Shown in pieces: positions 1 to 6,287 of a DNA stretch of 10,112 nucleotides; positions within the stretch are counted from its first letter, which is position 1, and every line of letters starts with the position of its first letter. The translations under genes were made by a program, and so were the position numbers. Origin of the DNA: JAXGPP01 sp964436865 (GTDB taxonomy: Bacteria > Planctomycetota > Planctomycetia > Pirellulales > Thermoguttaceae). A model generated the notes under the pieces. The model saw only the letters and a list, made by a program, of their open reading frames with translations. It searched no databases and was not told where the DNA came from. The stretch lies in contig CAYTFK010000261.1 of the NCBI GenBank assembly GCA_964436865.1, positions 1 to 10,112 of the forward strand. Direction: 5' to 3'.

Positions 1-958
1 CGAAGAGCGGCCCGACACGGGCGTGGTTTTCATCTTTGGCGCCGAGCACGCGCTGAACGATCGTCTGGTCGGTGCACCAGTACCAGATTCCCAGCACCGG
101 ATAACCGAGGAACACCGCATACCACGTGACGCCGGTGGGATCGGCGCTCGGTCGGAGCACGGTGAGATTTACGGGGTGCACGCTGGCTTGAAGATTGTCC
201 CAGCCGCCAATCCGGTCGAGCCCGATGAGCAGGATGCACACGGAGCCAACGAGCATGACGATCGTCTGCAGCGACTCGGTCAACACGACGGCCAGCAGAC
301 CGCCGATGATCGTGTAGACGGCCGTCACCGCGCACAGCGCGATGATGGTCCAGAAATGGACGATCATCGTGTCGGGGTTGTCGATGTAGGCCGGCAACAG
401 CGTTCCTTTGAGCACGATCGCGCCGGTGTGCAACGAGAAGCCGATGTGGACGACGACCGCCGAGAAAATCGAGAGCACGGCGAGATAGTTCCGGCTGCCG
501 CGGCTATAGCGTTTCTCGATGAAGTCGGGGAGCGTGGCAACGCTCGACCGCAGATAAAACGGGGCGAAGAACAGCGACAGGATGACGAGCGTGAAGGCCG
601 CCATCCACTCGTAGTTGCCGTAGGTCAGGCCCGAGGTGTAACCGTTCTGGGCAAAGCTCACCAGGTGGATCGTCGAGATATTGGTGGCGAAGAGCGCCAA
701 GCCGATCGTCGTCCACGAGAGCGAGCGGCCGGCCAGGAAGTAATCGCTGCCGGCGGCCTGCTTGCGCCGCATACCGGCCCAGCACCCCAAGGCGATAATG
801 CCGACGAGGTAGACGAAGATAACGGTCAGATCGACCGCGTTGATGTGGACGCGGCCGGCGTCAACCGTTGTCGCGGTGTCGGGCCCGGCGGCGGCCACCG
901 GCGCGCCGAGCACTACCAGCCATACCAGACCAATCAATGCCGCCAATCGCTTCAGCAT
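1..958 (-). CDS. Sodium/solute symporter (SSS/SLC5 family), N-terminal part, cut by window edge
   Basis: Membrane transporter that would use the sodium gradient to import a small solute, probably a sugar or related compound. The reverse strand is open from an ATG at 958 to the left edge (319 codons), so the C-terminal part is missing. Residues 1-24 are a hydrophobic signal-like segment ending in AAA. Further hydrophobic segments lie near 41-62, 84-107, 117-136, 158-183, 202-225 and 231-248. Family marks are SDYFLAGRSLSW (71-82) with the following ATNIST in the first core helix, IGGLLAVVLTESLQ (218-231), and CTDQTIVQRVLGAKD (295-309), which matches the conserved TDQ..VQR.L.AKD of SGLT-like members. 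A weak GAGG lies 11 nt upstream of the ATG. Family assignment is firm; the substrate is not determinable because the later helices are absent. The long plus-strand frame over the same bases is its antisense shadow. Confidence 0.93.
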   Translation of the reverse strand, partial: MLKRLAALIGLVWLVVLGAPVAAAGPDTATTVDAGRVHINAVDLTVIFVYLVGIIALGCWAGMRRKQAAGSDYFLAGRSLSWTTIGLALFATNISTIHLVSFAQNGYTSGLTYGNYEWMAAFTLVILSLFFAPFYLRSSVATLPDFIEKRYSRGSRNYLAVLSIFSAVVVHIGFSLHTGAIVLKGTLLPAYIDNPDTMIVHFWTIIALCAVTAVYTIIGGLLAVVLTESLQTIVMLVGSVCILLIGLDRIGGWDNLQASVHPVNLTVLRPSADPTGVTWYAVFLGYPVLGIWYWCTDQTIVQRVLGAKDENHARVGPLF

Positions 959-1026
959 GGTCGTTATTTCCTCATCGTGACAATGCGGTTTGCGGGGCCC
1001 GCGTCGCAGTTCAGGAGGGCACCGTC

Positions 1027-1058
1027 TCCGACGCGCTCCGCTGGCGGAGCGCGTCGGA
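1027..1058. repeat. Perfect 15-bp inverted repeat (hairpin or REP-like palindrome)
   Basis: Arm TCCGACGCGCTCCGC (1027-1041) is followed by TG and the exact reverse complement (1044-1058). In practice the loop would take a few more bases. It lies 69 nt upstream of the symporter start, in sequence without a supported gene. It is not followed by a T-run, so it is not a typical intrinsic terminator. It could be a dispersed REP-like palindrome, an operator, or a structured leader of the symporter mRNA. Only one copy was seen in this window. Confidence 0.75.
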
Positions 1059-1119
1059 CACTGGGTTGCCGCGCCGAACGCGAGAACCAGGAGAGGTTAA
1101 CAGATCGACCTCCGTCCGA

Positions 1120-1160
1120 CAAGAAAAGAGGGGGGAAAGGCAGCCGCGCGGCTTGGCTGC
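1120..1160 (-). terminator. Possible terminator-like hairpin after the gene remnant
   Basis: GCAGCC (1140-1145) and GGCTGC (1155-1160) form a 6-bp stem, with the 12-base self-complementary AGCCGCGCGGCT at 1142-1153 offering an alternative fold. Read on the minus strand the hairpin is followed by a pyrimidine-rich tract (CTTT, then six C, then CTCTTTTCTT) rather than a clean T-run. It lies 75-95 nt downstream of the stop codon of the minus-strand remnant at 1235, where a terminator for that lost gene would be expected. The lack of a run of T makes this a weak call. Confidence 0.25.
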
Positions 1161-1234
1161 GGCGGCACGAAGAGATTTGGCAGGCTTTGCCGGCGATAAT
1201 CCTGAGCTGGCCATTGTCTCCCCTCAGCCGCAGA

Positions 1235-1340
1235 CTACAATTCGATCAAATCGTTCACTTGAATCTTTGCATTGTTGAGGTCCGGCTCGCTGGCCGGTTG
1301 GGCGGTGAGCTTCTCGAGGTCGTCCTTCAGTTCGGTACCT
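1235..1340 (-). pseudogene. Orphan C-terminal fragment of a lost minus-strand gene
   Basis: On the minus strand a frame ending in TAG at 1235-1237 encodes about 35 residues: ELKDDLEKLTAQPASEPD followed by LNNAKIQVNDLIEL. The composition (charged, helix-like, balanced Glu/Lys/Asp/Leu, few Arg/Pro) reads as real protein, unlike the Arg/Pro/Ser-rich shadows elsewhere in this GC-rich window. Upstream of about 1340 the same frame passes into the antisense of the conserved photolyase N-terminus and turns into typical shadow sequence. I infer that the remainder of the gene was deleted and replaced by the photolyase. I do not recognise the family. It could instead be a chance frame; the evidence is composition only. 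Confidence 0.4.
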
Positions 1341-2795
1341 GCCGACCGCGTTCGCGTTGCCAACGACGGCCGGGTGGCAGGCGACGGGCGGTACGTGCTG
1401 TACTGGATGGGGGCGTATCGCCGCACGGGATGGAATTTCGCACTCGATCGGGCGGTCGATTGGGCACGCCGTCTCGATCGGCCGATGTTGATTGCGGAGA
1501 CTCTTCGGGCCGGTTGCCGCTGGGCCAGTCGACGCCATCATGAGTACGTGCTGCAAGGCATGGTCGACAACGCGACCCTGTGCCGGGAGGCTGGGGTCGG
1601 ATACTACCCGTTTCTCGCACCCGATCCGCCGGCCGAGATTGAATTCGTCTCCGAACTGGCGAAGGCCGCGGCAGTTGTGATCGGCGACGACTACCCGATT
1701 CGCGAGTCGACAGACGCTTTGGCGTCGGTGGCAAGCAAGTCCGCAGCTCGGATGGAGGCGATCGACAGCAACGGATTGATGCCCATCCGTACTAGCAAGA
1801 GGTTGTTCACCACGGCGCGGTCTTTTCGGCAGTACCTGCAGCGTGAACTCCCCGATCAACTGCCGACAATGCCGCTGGCGCGGCCCTTAAGGGGCGTTCG
1901 GTTTCCGCAGCTTGCGCCGCTGCCAGGCCCGATCGGCCGGCGATGGCAGGCGGCAAGCCAGGCCATCCGTTCAGGTGGTGCCGCGGCCGGACTGGCCATC
2001 AATGAACAGGTGGACCCTGTGGCGCGGCGCGGCGGGACACTCGCGGCGCGAGAGCGTTGGCGGCGATTCATCCAACGAACGCTTCCACGCTATGCCGAAG
2101 AGCGAAATCAGCCCGAGGCCGACGCGACCAGCGGCCTTTCGCCCGATCTCCACTTCGGACATCTGTCGGTGCACGAGATATTCCATGCGGTCGCCGCGGC
2201 ACAGGACTGGTCGCCAGGGCGGTTGGCGGAGCGTCCGACCGGGACACGGGAAGAATGGTGGGGCATGAGTGCTACCGCCGAGGCGTTTCTCGACGAACTG
2301 ATCACGTGGCGAGAGTTGGGCTTCAACTGTTGCGTTGAACGCGAGGACTACGACCGGTACGAGTCGCTTCCCGATTGGGCCCGCAAGACGCTGGCGGAGC
2401 ACGCCGCGGATCCCCGTCCCAATTTGTACTCACTGGAGGAACTGGAGCGGGCCGAGACGCACGATACGCTCTGGAACGCCGCGCAGAGGCAACTGGTCCG
2501 CGAGGGGCGAATCCACAACTACTTGCGGATGCTGTGGGGCAAGAAGATTCTTGAGTGGTCGGCGTCGCCTGAGGGAGCGTTGGAGGCGATGATCGAACTG
2601 AACAACAAGTACGCGCTGGATGGCCAGGATCCAAACAGCTACAGCGGGATCTTCTGGGTGCTCGGCCGGTACGATCGCCCATGGGGACCGATCCGGCCCA
2701 TCTTCGGTACGGTGCGGTATATGAGTTCCGCAAATACGATGCGCAAGGTCCCGGTCAAGGGATACTTGCGCACTTATGCGGCCGAATCGGAGTGA
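1272..2795 (+). CDS. phr: Deoxyribodipyrimidine photolyase, class II (CPD photolyase), divergent; start uncertain
   Basis: FAD enzyme that uses light to split cyclobutane pyrimidine dimers in DNA. Numbered from the TTG at 1272, the conserved N-terminal alpha/beta domain begins at about residue 24 (DRVRVANDG, GRYVLYWMGAYRR at 39-51) and runs to about 200. The helical FAD domain follows: RYAEERN (273-279), TSGLSPDLHFGHLS (286-299), FLDELITWRELGFN (339-352, class II signature 1 region), THDTLWNAAQRQLVREGRIH (396-415), LRMLWGKKILEW (418-429), DGQDPNSYSGIFW (450-462) and YDRPWGPIRPIFGTVRYMS (467-485, signature 2 region). From residue 24 the length is about 484 aa, normal for the class. Start choice is poor: the frame opens after TGA at 1260, offers only TTG (1272, 1275) or GTG (1305), has no clear Shine-Dalgarno, and its first ATG (1407) lies inside the core. 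The first 23 residues are antisense to the remnant above. It converges with the SDR gene, gap 13 nt. Confidence 0.88.
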   Translation: MLRSGSLAGWAVSFSRSSFSSVPADRVRVANDGRVAGDGRYVLYWMGAYRRTGWNFALDRAVDWARRLDRPMLIAETLRAGCRWASRRHHEYVLQGMVDNATLCREAGVGYYPFLAPDPPAEIEFVSELAKAAAVVIGDDYPIRESTDALASVASKSAARMEAIDSNGLMPIRTSKRLFTTARSFRQYLQRELPDQLPTMPLARPLRGVRFPQLAPLPGPIGRRWQAASQAIRSGGAAAGLAINEQVDPVARRGGTLAARERWRRFIQRTLPRYAEERNQPEADATSGLSPDLHFGHLSVHEIFHAVAAAQDWSPGRLAERPTGTREEWWGMSATAEAFLDELITWRELGFNCCVEREDYDRYESLPDWARKTLAEHAADPRPNLYSLEELERAETHDTLWNAAQRQLVREGRIHNYLRMLWGKKILEWSASPEGALEAMIELNNKYALDGQDPNSYSGIFWVLGRYDRPWGPIRPIFGTVRYMSSANTMRKVPVKGYLRTYAAESE

Positions 2796-2808
2796 ATCTT
2801 CCGGTGAA

Positions 2809-3573
2809 TCATGGGCCAGGCTGACCCGGGCGCGGCCGTTCCCAGAGCACGGGCACTACGCCTCGCGGTTCAAAACCCAGGACTCGCCGCGCCTTCTCGT
2901 TGAGGAACTTCTGCTGCGGAAGATCATCGAGAATGAAGAAAATCTCGCTCCGCGATGGAAGTCGCTGTTCCTCGATCTCCACCGCCAGACGGATCGCTTC
3001 GGCCGCATCGCGCCAGATCACCAGAAACGGGACCCCGCCGGTGCCGGGCTGCAACTCGCTGTCGTCGCGCAGAATGTAGTAGAGCAGGTCGATCACGTAG
3101 ATCTCGTGTGACGCGGCGAGGACTCGGCAGACCTCTTGACCCAGCGACTTGGTGATCGGGTAGAGCCCCGTACCCGGATGCGGCGGCACATCGGGGCCGA
3201 TCGCGAAGTCGAATTGTTCGTAGCTCGGCCCGGCCACGGTGAAGTGCGGTCCGGTGTTGACCACCCGGCGAATGCCCTGTTTCGCCGCCGCCCGCATGAT
3301 GTGGTAGCAGCCGATCGTGTTGACATGGAACGCCAGCACCGGATCATTGCGAACGACTGACAGGTTGACGATCGCATCCATTCCCTCCGCAGCCCGGGCC
3401 ACTTCATCCTGCTTGGTGACGTCGAGATCGCGGTAGTCGTGGTCGGGGAATCGCTGGCGAATCTCCGCTGGCGCCGGTTTGACGTCGGTGATCCGCAATC
3501 GGTGGTGCGGGGCGAGCGCTTCCACGACGTGCGGTCCCATGTAGCCGTTTGCACCGACAAGCAGGATGTTCAT
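2809..3573 (-). CDS. NAD-dependent epimerase/dehydratase (extended SDR), cytosolic
   Basis: Predicted 254-aa soluble oxidoreductase or epimerase of the extended short-chain dehydrogenase family, probably acting on a sugar or sugar nucleotide. The glycine motif GANGYMG is at residues 7-13 and the second beta strand ends in ITD (Asp30), which favours NAD(H). The catalytic pair YPITK is intact (Tyr138, Lys142). The later WRDAAEAIRLAVE (187-199) resembles the helix that in this family follows the substrate pocket. The start at 3573 is chosen because it places the Rossmann strand at the N-terminus and overlaps the upstream stop by ATGA (3570-3573), implying translational coupling; an in-frame extension to 3681 reads through the neighbour's coding sequence and carries shadow-like residues. 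Its 3' end faces the photolyase. The substrate cannot be deduced. Confidence 0.9.
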   Translation of the reverse strand: MNILLVGANGYMGPHVVEALAPHHRLRITDVKPAPAEIRQRFPDHDYRDLDVTKQDEVARAAEGMDAIVNLSVVRNDPVLAFHVNTIGCYHIMRAAAKQGIRRVVNTGPHFTVAGPSYEQFDFAIGPDVPPHPGTGLYPITKSLGQEVCRVLAASHEIYVIDLLYYILRDDSELQPGTGGVPFLVIWRDAAEAIRLAVEIEEQRLPSRSEIFFILDDLPQQKFLNEKARRVLGFEPRGVVPVLWERPRPGQPGP

Positions 3574-4304
3574 TGTTGCGACTCCGATCCGCCCTTGGGT
3601 GCGTAACCAAGCAGCCGCTTTGCCCGGGCGATGGGAAACCGCCCGCTTTCGGCCTCGCTCACGAGGTGGAATACGGACCACGCGCCGAGCCCTGATCCGT
3701 CCCGGGCCGATTGAGCCTCCAGCGTTCGAGCAGTTGTTTCGGCGACATCACTTGCAGCCACGTTGCCCAGTCGCAGCACCGCCACGTTCAGCTTCCCCTC
3801 GCGGGCAAACTCCCGGCAGGTAAACTCGGCCAGATAAAGGGAGAGTCCCTCGGCATCGCCACCGGGCGCCGGCCGCCAGTCTTCAGTCACCTGATAGCGA
3901 TCATCGTGGCCGTTCATGATGTCGATCGAGCTCAAATGAACGAACTGCCGCACACCGCGGCGCGAGGCTGCCTGCAGCAGGCTGTACGTACCCCGCGTGC
4001 GGTAGTCGATCAGGGCCGCATCGGCAGCGCCCGCCGGCGGTGCGTTCAAATTCACTACGGCACCCGCGTCTTCCAACGCCGCATCGAGCGCCTCGGGCGC
4101 GCTCGCCTCCGGACCGCCGATGTGCACGTTCCATTTCCCCGCCAACGCAGCCGCAATTGCCTGGGCTAGCGGGCCGTTTCCTGCCAGGAAAACCGTTGGC
4201 CGCCGCGACTGGCGTGTCTCCTCCGCCGCCCGCGGAGCGGAACCGGCGGCGCTCACGCCCACCGCGGCCAGACCGGCGCTCTTAAGAAACACACGGCGTT
4301 TCAT
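3570..4304 (-). CDS. Tat-exported SDR-like protein with degenerate active site
   Basis: 244-aa protein with an N-terminal twin-arginine leader (KRRVFLKSAG at residues 2-11, then a hydrophobic stretch to about residue 27), followed by a Rossmann-type SDR fold. The nucleotide-binding loop is altered: VFLAGNGPLAQAIAAAL (38-54) keeps G-x-G but not the third glycine. Strands VVNLN (83-87) and FVHLSSIDI (121-129) are typical, and Ser125/Ser126 occupy the catalytic serine position. The expected YxxxK reads YLAEF (157-161), so the lysine is replaced by Phe. It may bind a nucleotide or sugar without standard SDR chemistry, or be a decaying paralogue. A good GGAGG lies 6 nt before the ATG. It is the first gene of a two-gene operon and its stop overlaps the next start (ATGA). 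Tat export with a folded cofactor is plausible, as in Gfo/Idh-type proteins, but this is inference. Confidence 0.82.
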   Translation of the reverse strand: MKRRVFLKSAGLAAVGVSAAGSAPRAAEETRQSRRPTVFLAGNGPLAQAIAAALAGKWNVHIGGPEASAPEALDAALEDAGAVVNLNAPPAGAADAALIDYRTRGTYSLLQAASRRGVRQFVHLSSIDIMNGHDDRYQVTEDWRPAPGGDAEGLSLYLAEFTCREFAREGKLNVAVLRLGNVAASDVAETTARTLEAQSARDGSGLGAWSVFHLVSEAESGRFPIARAKRLLGYAPKGGSESQQ

Positions 4305-4310
4305 CGTATA

Positions 4311-4315
4311 CCTCC
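4311..4315 (-). promoter_or_regulatory. Ribosome binding site of the Tat-SDR gene
   Basis: On the minus strand GGAGG stands 6 nt before the ATG at 4304. It is the best Shine-Dalgarno in the window and supports that start, which also gives a complete twin-arginine leader. Confidence 0.75.
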
Positions 4316-4573
4316 GCGGCAGCGCCTGCTCATATGCCGGACCTCGGTCAGTCCGTCACTGCTTCGCCTCACGATGCCTCTGCGTTCAGTGATTTCTTGG
4401 CCACATCAGTCTCCAGTATCCGGCTTCGGCAGTTCTCGGTCAACGAGGAGCTGTCGGCTGAGGCAACACCCGTAGGCCTCGTGCGGTCATTCCATTTGCA
4501 TGGACGATAACGCACCTGGCACTGCGATTGGGAGAGGACAGTAGTGAACTGAATGGTCCGGCGCGCGGTCTCG

Positions 4574-4602
4574 TTGTTTCCCGTTCAACGCGGCGATAGA
4601 AT
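4574..4602 (+). promoter_or_regulatory. Candidate sigma-70-like promoter for the DUF1549-DUF1501-PPC operon
   Basis: TTGTTT (4574-4579), a 17-nt spacer and TAGAAT (4597-4602). The -10 box matches TATAAT at five of six positions, while the -35 box matches only TTG. It would start transcription near 4609, giving a leader of about 90 nt that contains the hairpin at 4635-4658. Such a match arises by chance fairly often, so this is tentative. Confidence 0.3.
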
Positions 4603-4634
4603 GGGCGCGCTTGGCCGGCCTTGGCAACAGCTCA

Positions 4635-4658
4635 GTTCCTCGCCGGCCCGCGAGGAAC
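4635..4658 (+). promoter_or_regulatory. Perfect 9-bp hairpin in the 5' leader of the DUF1549 gene
   Basis: GTTCCTCGC (4635-4643), a 6-nt loop, and the exact reverse complement GCGAGGAAC (4650-4658). It ends 39 nt before the ATG at 4698 and is not followed by T residues, so it is not an intrinsic terminator. It could be an mRNA-stabilising stem, a protein-binding leader structure or, as DNA, an operator with dyad symmetry. Confidence 0.5.
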
Positions 4659-4697
4659 CGGGATAGACAACGTCGGGAACGGCGGTGGACCAACAAC

Positions 4698-6278
4698 ATG
4701 ACGAATTCTATGCTTGTCGTCGTACTGGGCATAGCGACACTTTTTGGGACGGCCGAAGCGGGATCGCCGGTGGCACCGTATGAGGCCGAGTCTGATCCGG
4801 AACCGCAAGGACGGATCGACGAGTTGGCCGCAGCGAAGTTGGAGCGACTCGGCATCGCCCCGGCCCATGGCTGCTCGGATGCAGTTTTTCTTCGCCGCGT
4901 TTTCCTCGACTTGGCTGGAACGCTGCCGACGGCCGAAGAAGCACGTCGGTTCCTGAACGACAGGGATCCGGACAAGCGGCGCAGGCTCATCGATCAACTG
5001 CTCCAGCGCGATGAGTACGTCGACTACTGGACGATGAGATGGTGCGACCTGCTGCGGGTCAAATCCGAGTTCCCCATCAACCTTTGGCCCAACGCGGTCC
5101 AGGCATACCACCGCTGGATTAGGACATGCGTCAAGGAGAACATGCCCTACGACCGTTTCGTCCGCGAATTGCTCACCGCCAGTGGCAGCAACTTCCGTTC
5201 TCCGCAGGTAAATTTCTATCGTGCAGCGCAGAGCCGCCAGCCGCAGGGCATCGCGCACGCGGTGGCTCAGACCTTCATGGGCGTCCGGCCCGCAAGCTGG
5301 CCGCAGGAGCGATGGTCGGGCATGGCGGCCTTCTTCTCACTGATTGCCTACAAGCCGACGACGGAGTGGAAGGAAGAGATCGTGCTCTTCGATCAGGACA
5401 AGGCCGCCACGGAAGCCGCCGCCGAGACGTTGCGGACGGCCGTGTTTCCCGATGGCACGGCCGGGCGGCTGTCGCCGGGCCAGGACCCGCGGGAGGCATT
5501 CGCCGACTGGCTAGTGGCTCCAGAGAATCCCTGGTTTACCCGGAATATTGCCAATCGCGTCTGGTACTGGTTGCTGGGTCGCGGCATCATTGACCCGCCG
5601 GACGATGTACGGCCGGACAACCCGCCGGCTAATCCGGAGTTGCTGGCCTTTTTGGAGCAGGAGCTTGTAGCGTCGGGTTACGACGTGAAGCACCTCCTGC
5701 GCACGATCCTGAACTCGGCGACGTATCAGCGCTCGCACATCTCAACGACCGAGGATTCCTCGTGTGAATTGAACTTCGGCTGTTATCCGCTCCGCCGCCT
5801 CGAAGCCGAGGTGTTGATCGATGCTCTTTGCCAGATCACTGGCACGACGGAACAGTATTCGAGCATCATTCCGGAGCCCTTTACCTACATGCCCGAAGGG
5901 CAGCGGGCGGTGGCTCTGGCCGATGCCAGCATCACCAGCCCGTTCCTGGAAAAGTTCGGCCGTTCGTCACGCGACACGGGCCTGGAGTCGGACCGAAATA
6001 ATCGGCCCACGGCAGCGCAGCGGCTACACCAATTGAATTCCAGCCACATCCGGCAGAAGTTTGAAGCCAGCCCCAAACTACAGCCCCTCCTGCGGTCGGC
6101 CAACCGGCAACGAGAGGAACTGTACGTCGAGCTGTATTTGACCGTTCTCTCGCGATTTCCCACGGATGCCGAGTTGGAAACCTTGAACGAATACGCGCAG
6201 ACCGGTGGCCGCGGGACGGTCCTCCGCGACCTTGCCTGGGCGCTGATCAACTGCCCCGAGTTTTCCTACCGCCATTGA
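4698..6278 (+). CDS. DUF1549/DUF1553 (PSCyt2/PSD1) exported protein without CxxCH
   Basis: 526-aa protein of a family greatly expanded in planctomycetes, with no established biochemical role. The ATG at 4698 begins a clear signal peptide (residues 1-22, ending in AEAGS). A DUF1549 domain spans about 39-215, with FLRRVFLDLAGTLPTAEEA (64-82), MPYDRFVRELLTASGSN (149-165) and AQTFMGVR (190-197). A DUF1553 domain spans about 264-520, with REAFADWLVAPENPWFTRNI (265-284), ANRVWYWLLGRGI (285-297), LLRTILNSATYQRS (333-346), RRLEAEVLIDAL (366-377) and QRLHQLNSS (441-449). Many DUF1549 proteins have a cytochrome-like CxxCH just after the GVR; here RPASWPQERWSGMAAFF (197-213) has no cysteine and no CxxCH occurs anywhere. 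The protein is shorter than the family members that carry an extra N-terminal cytochrome domain. It is the first gene of the operon; the DUF1501 start follows after 9 nt. The Shine-Dalgarno (GGTGG, about 9 nt upstream) is weak. Confidence 0.9.
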   Translation: MTNSMLVVVLGIATLFGTAEAGSPVAPYEAESDPEPQGRIDELAAAKLERLGIAPAHGCSDAVFLRRVFLDLAGTLPTAEEARRFLNDRDPDKRRRLIDQLLQRDEYVDYWTMRWCDLLRVKSEFPINLWPNAVQAYHRWIRTCVKENMPYDRFVRELLTASGSNFRSPQVNFYRAAQSRQPQGIAHAVAQTFMGVRPASWPQERWSGMAAFFSLIAYKPTTEWKEEIVLFDQDKAATEAAAETLRTAVFPDGTAGRLSPGQDPREAFADWLVAPENPWFTRNIANRVWYWLLGRGIIDPPDDVRPDNPPANPELLAFLEQELVASGYDVKHLLRTILNSATYQRSHISTTEDSSCELNFGCYPLRRLEAEVLIDALCQITGTTEQYSSIIPEPFTYMPEGQRAVALADASITSPFLEKFGRSSRDTGLESDRNNRPTAAQRLHQLNSSHIRQKFEASPKLQPLLRSANRQREELYVELYLTVLSRFPTDAELETLNEYAQTGGRGTVLRDLAWALINCPEFSYRH

Positions 6279-6282
6279 GGTG
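6277..6282 (+). promoter_or_regulatory. Ribosome binding site of DUF1501 gene overlapping the preceding stop
   Basis: GAGGTG uses the last two bases of the upstream TGA stop and lies 5 nt before the ATG at 6288. Terminating ribosomes therefore sit directly on this site, which favours coupled translation and supports this start. Confidence 0.65.
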
Positions 6283-6287
6283 CGACC

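Larger units (their letters stand above)
4305..4697. other. Divergent intergenic region between the SDR operon and the DUF1549 operon
   Basis: About 390 nt lie between two divergent operons. No convincing coding sequence was seen: short frames here carry shadow-like composition. It must hold the promoters for both directions. On the plus side a candidate promoter (4574-4602) and a leader hairpin (4635-4658) can be seen. On the minus side only the ribosome binding site at 4311-4315 is clear. The downstream gene's frame stays open back to a TTG at 4611, but the Arg-rich 29 codons between 4611 and 4698 do not look like protein. Confidence 0.6.

Noticed and set aside
1011..1214. 67-codon minus-strand frame with a good Shine-Dalgarno (GAGGGGA before the ATG at 1214)
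   Set aside because: It reads through both hairpins and has shadow-like composition; the purine-rich stretch that looks like a ribosome site is probably incidental. A real small protein cannot be excluded.
23..1543. 506-codon open frame on the plus strand
   Set aside because: It is the antisense of the symporter, whose conserved motifs are unambiguous. The frame is Arg/Gln/Asp-rich with no recognisable domain and runs through the intergenic palindrome into the photolyase.
2796..2808. Bidirectional terminator between photolyase and SDR
   Set aside because: The 13-nt gap is too short and no stem with a T-run was seen; transcripts probably overlap.
3574..3681. N-terminal extension of the cytosolic SDR to an upstream start at 3681
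   Set aside because: It would overlap about 110 nt of the Tat-SDR coding sequence and adds Arg-rich residues before the Rossmann strand; the ATGA start at 3573 fits the fold and the operon.
4611..4697. Upstream TTG start for the DUF1549 gene
   Set aside because: The added 29 residues are Arg-rich, would precede the signal peptide and would translate the leader hairpin; the ATG at 4698 gives a clean signal peptide.
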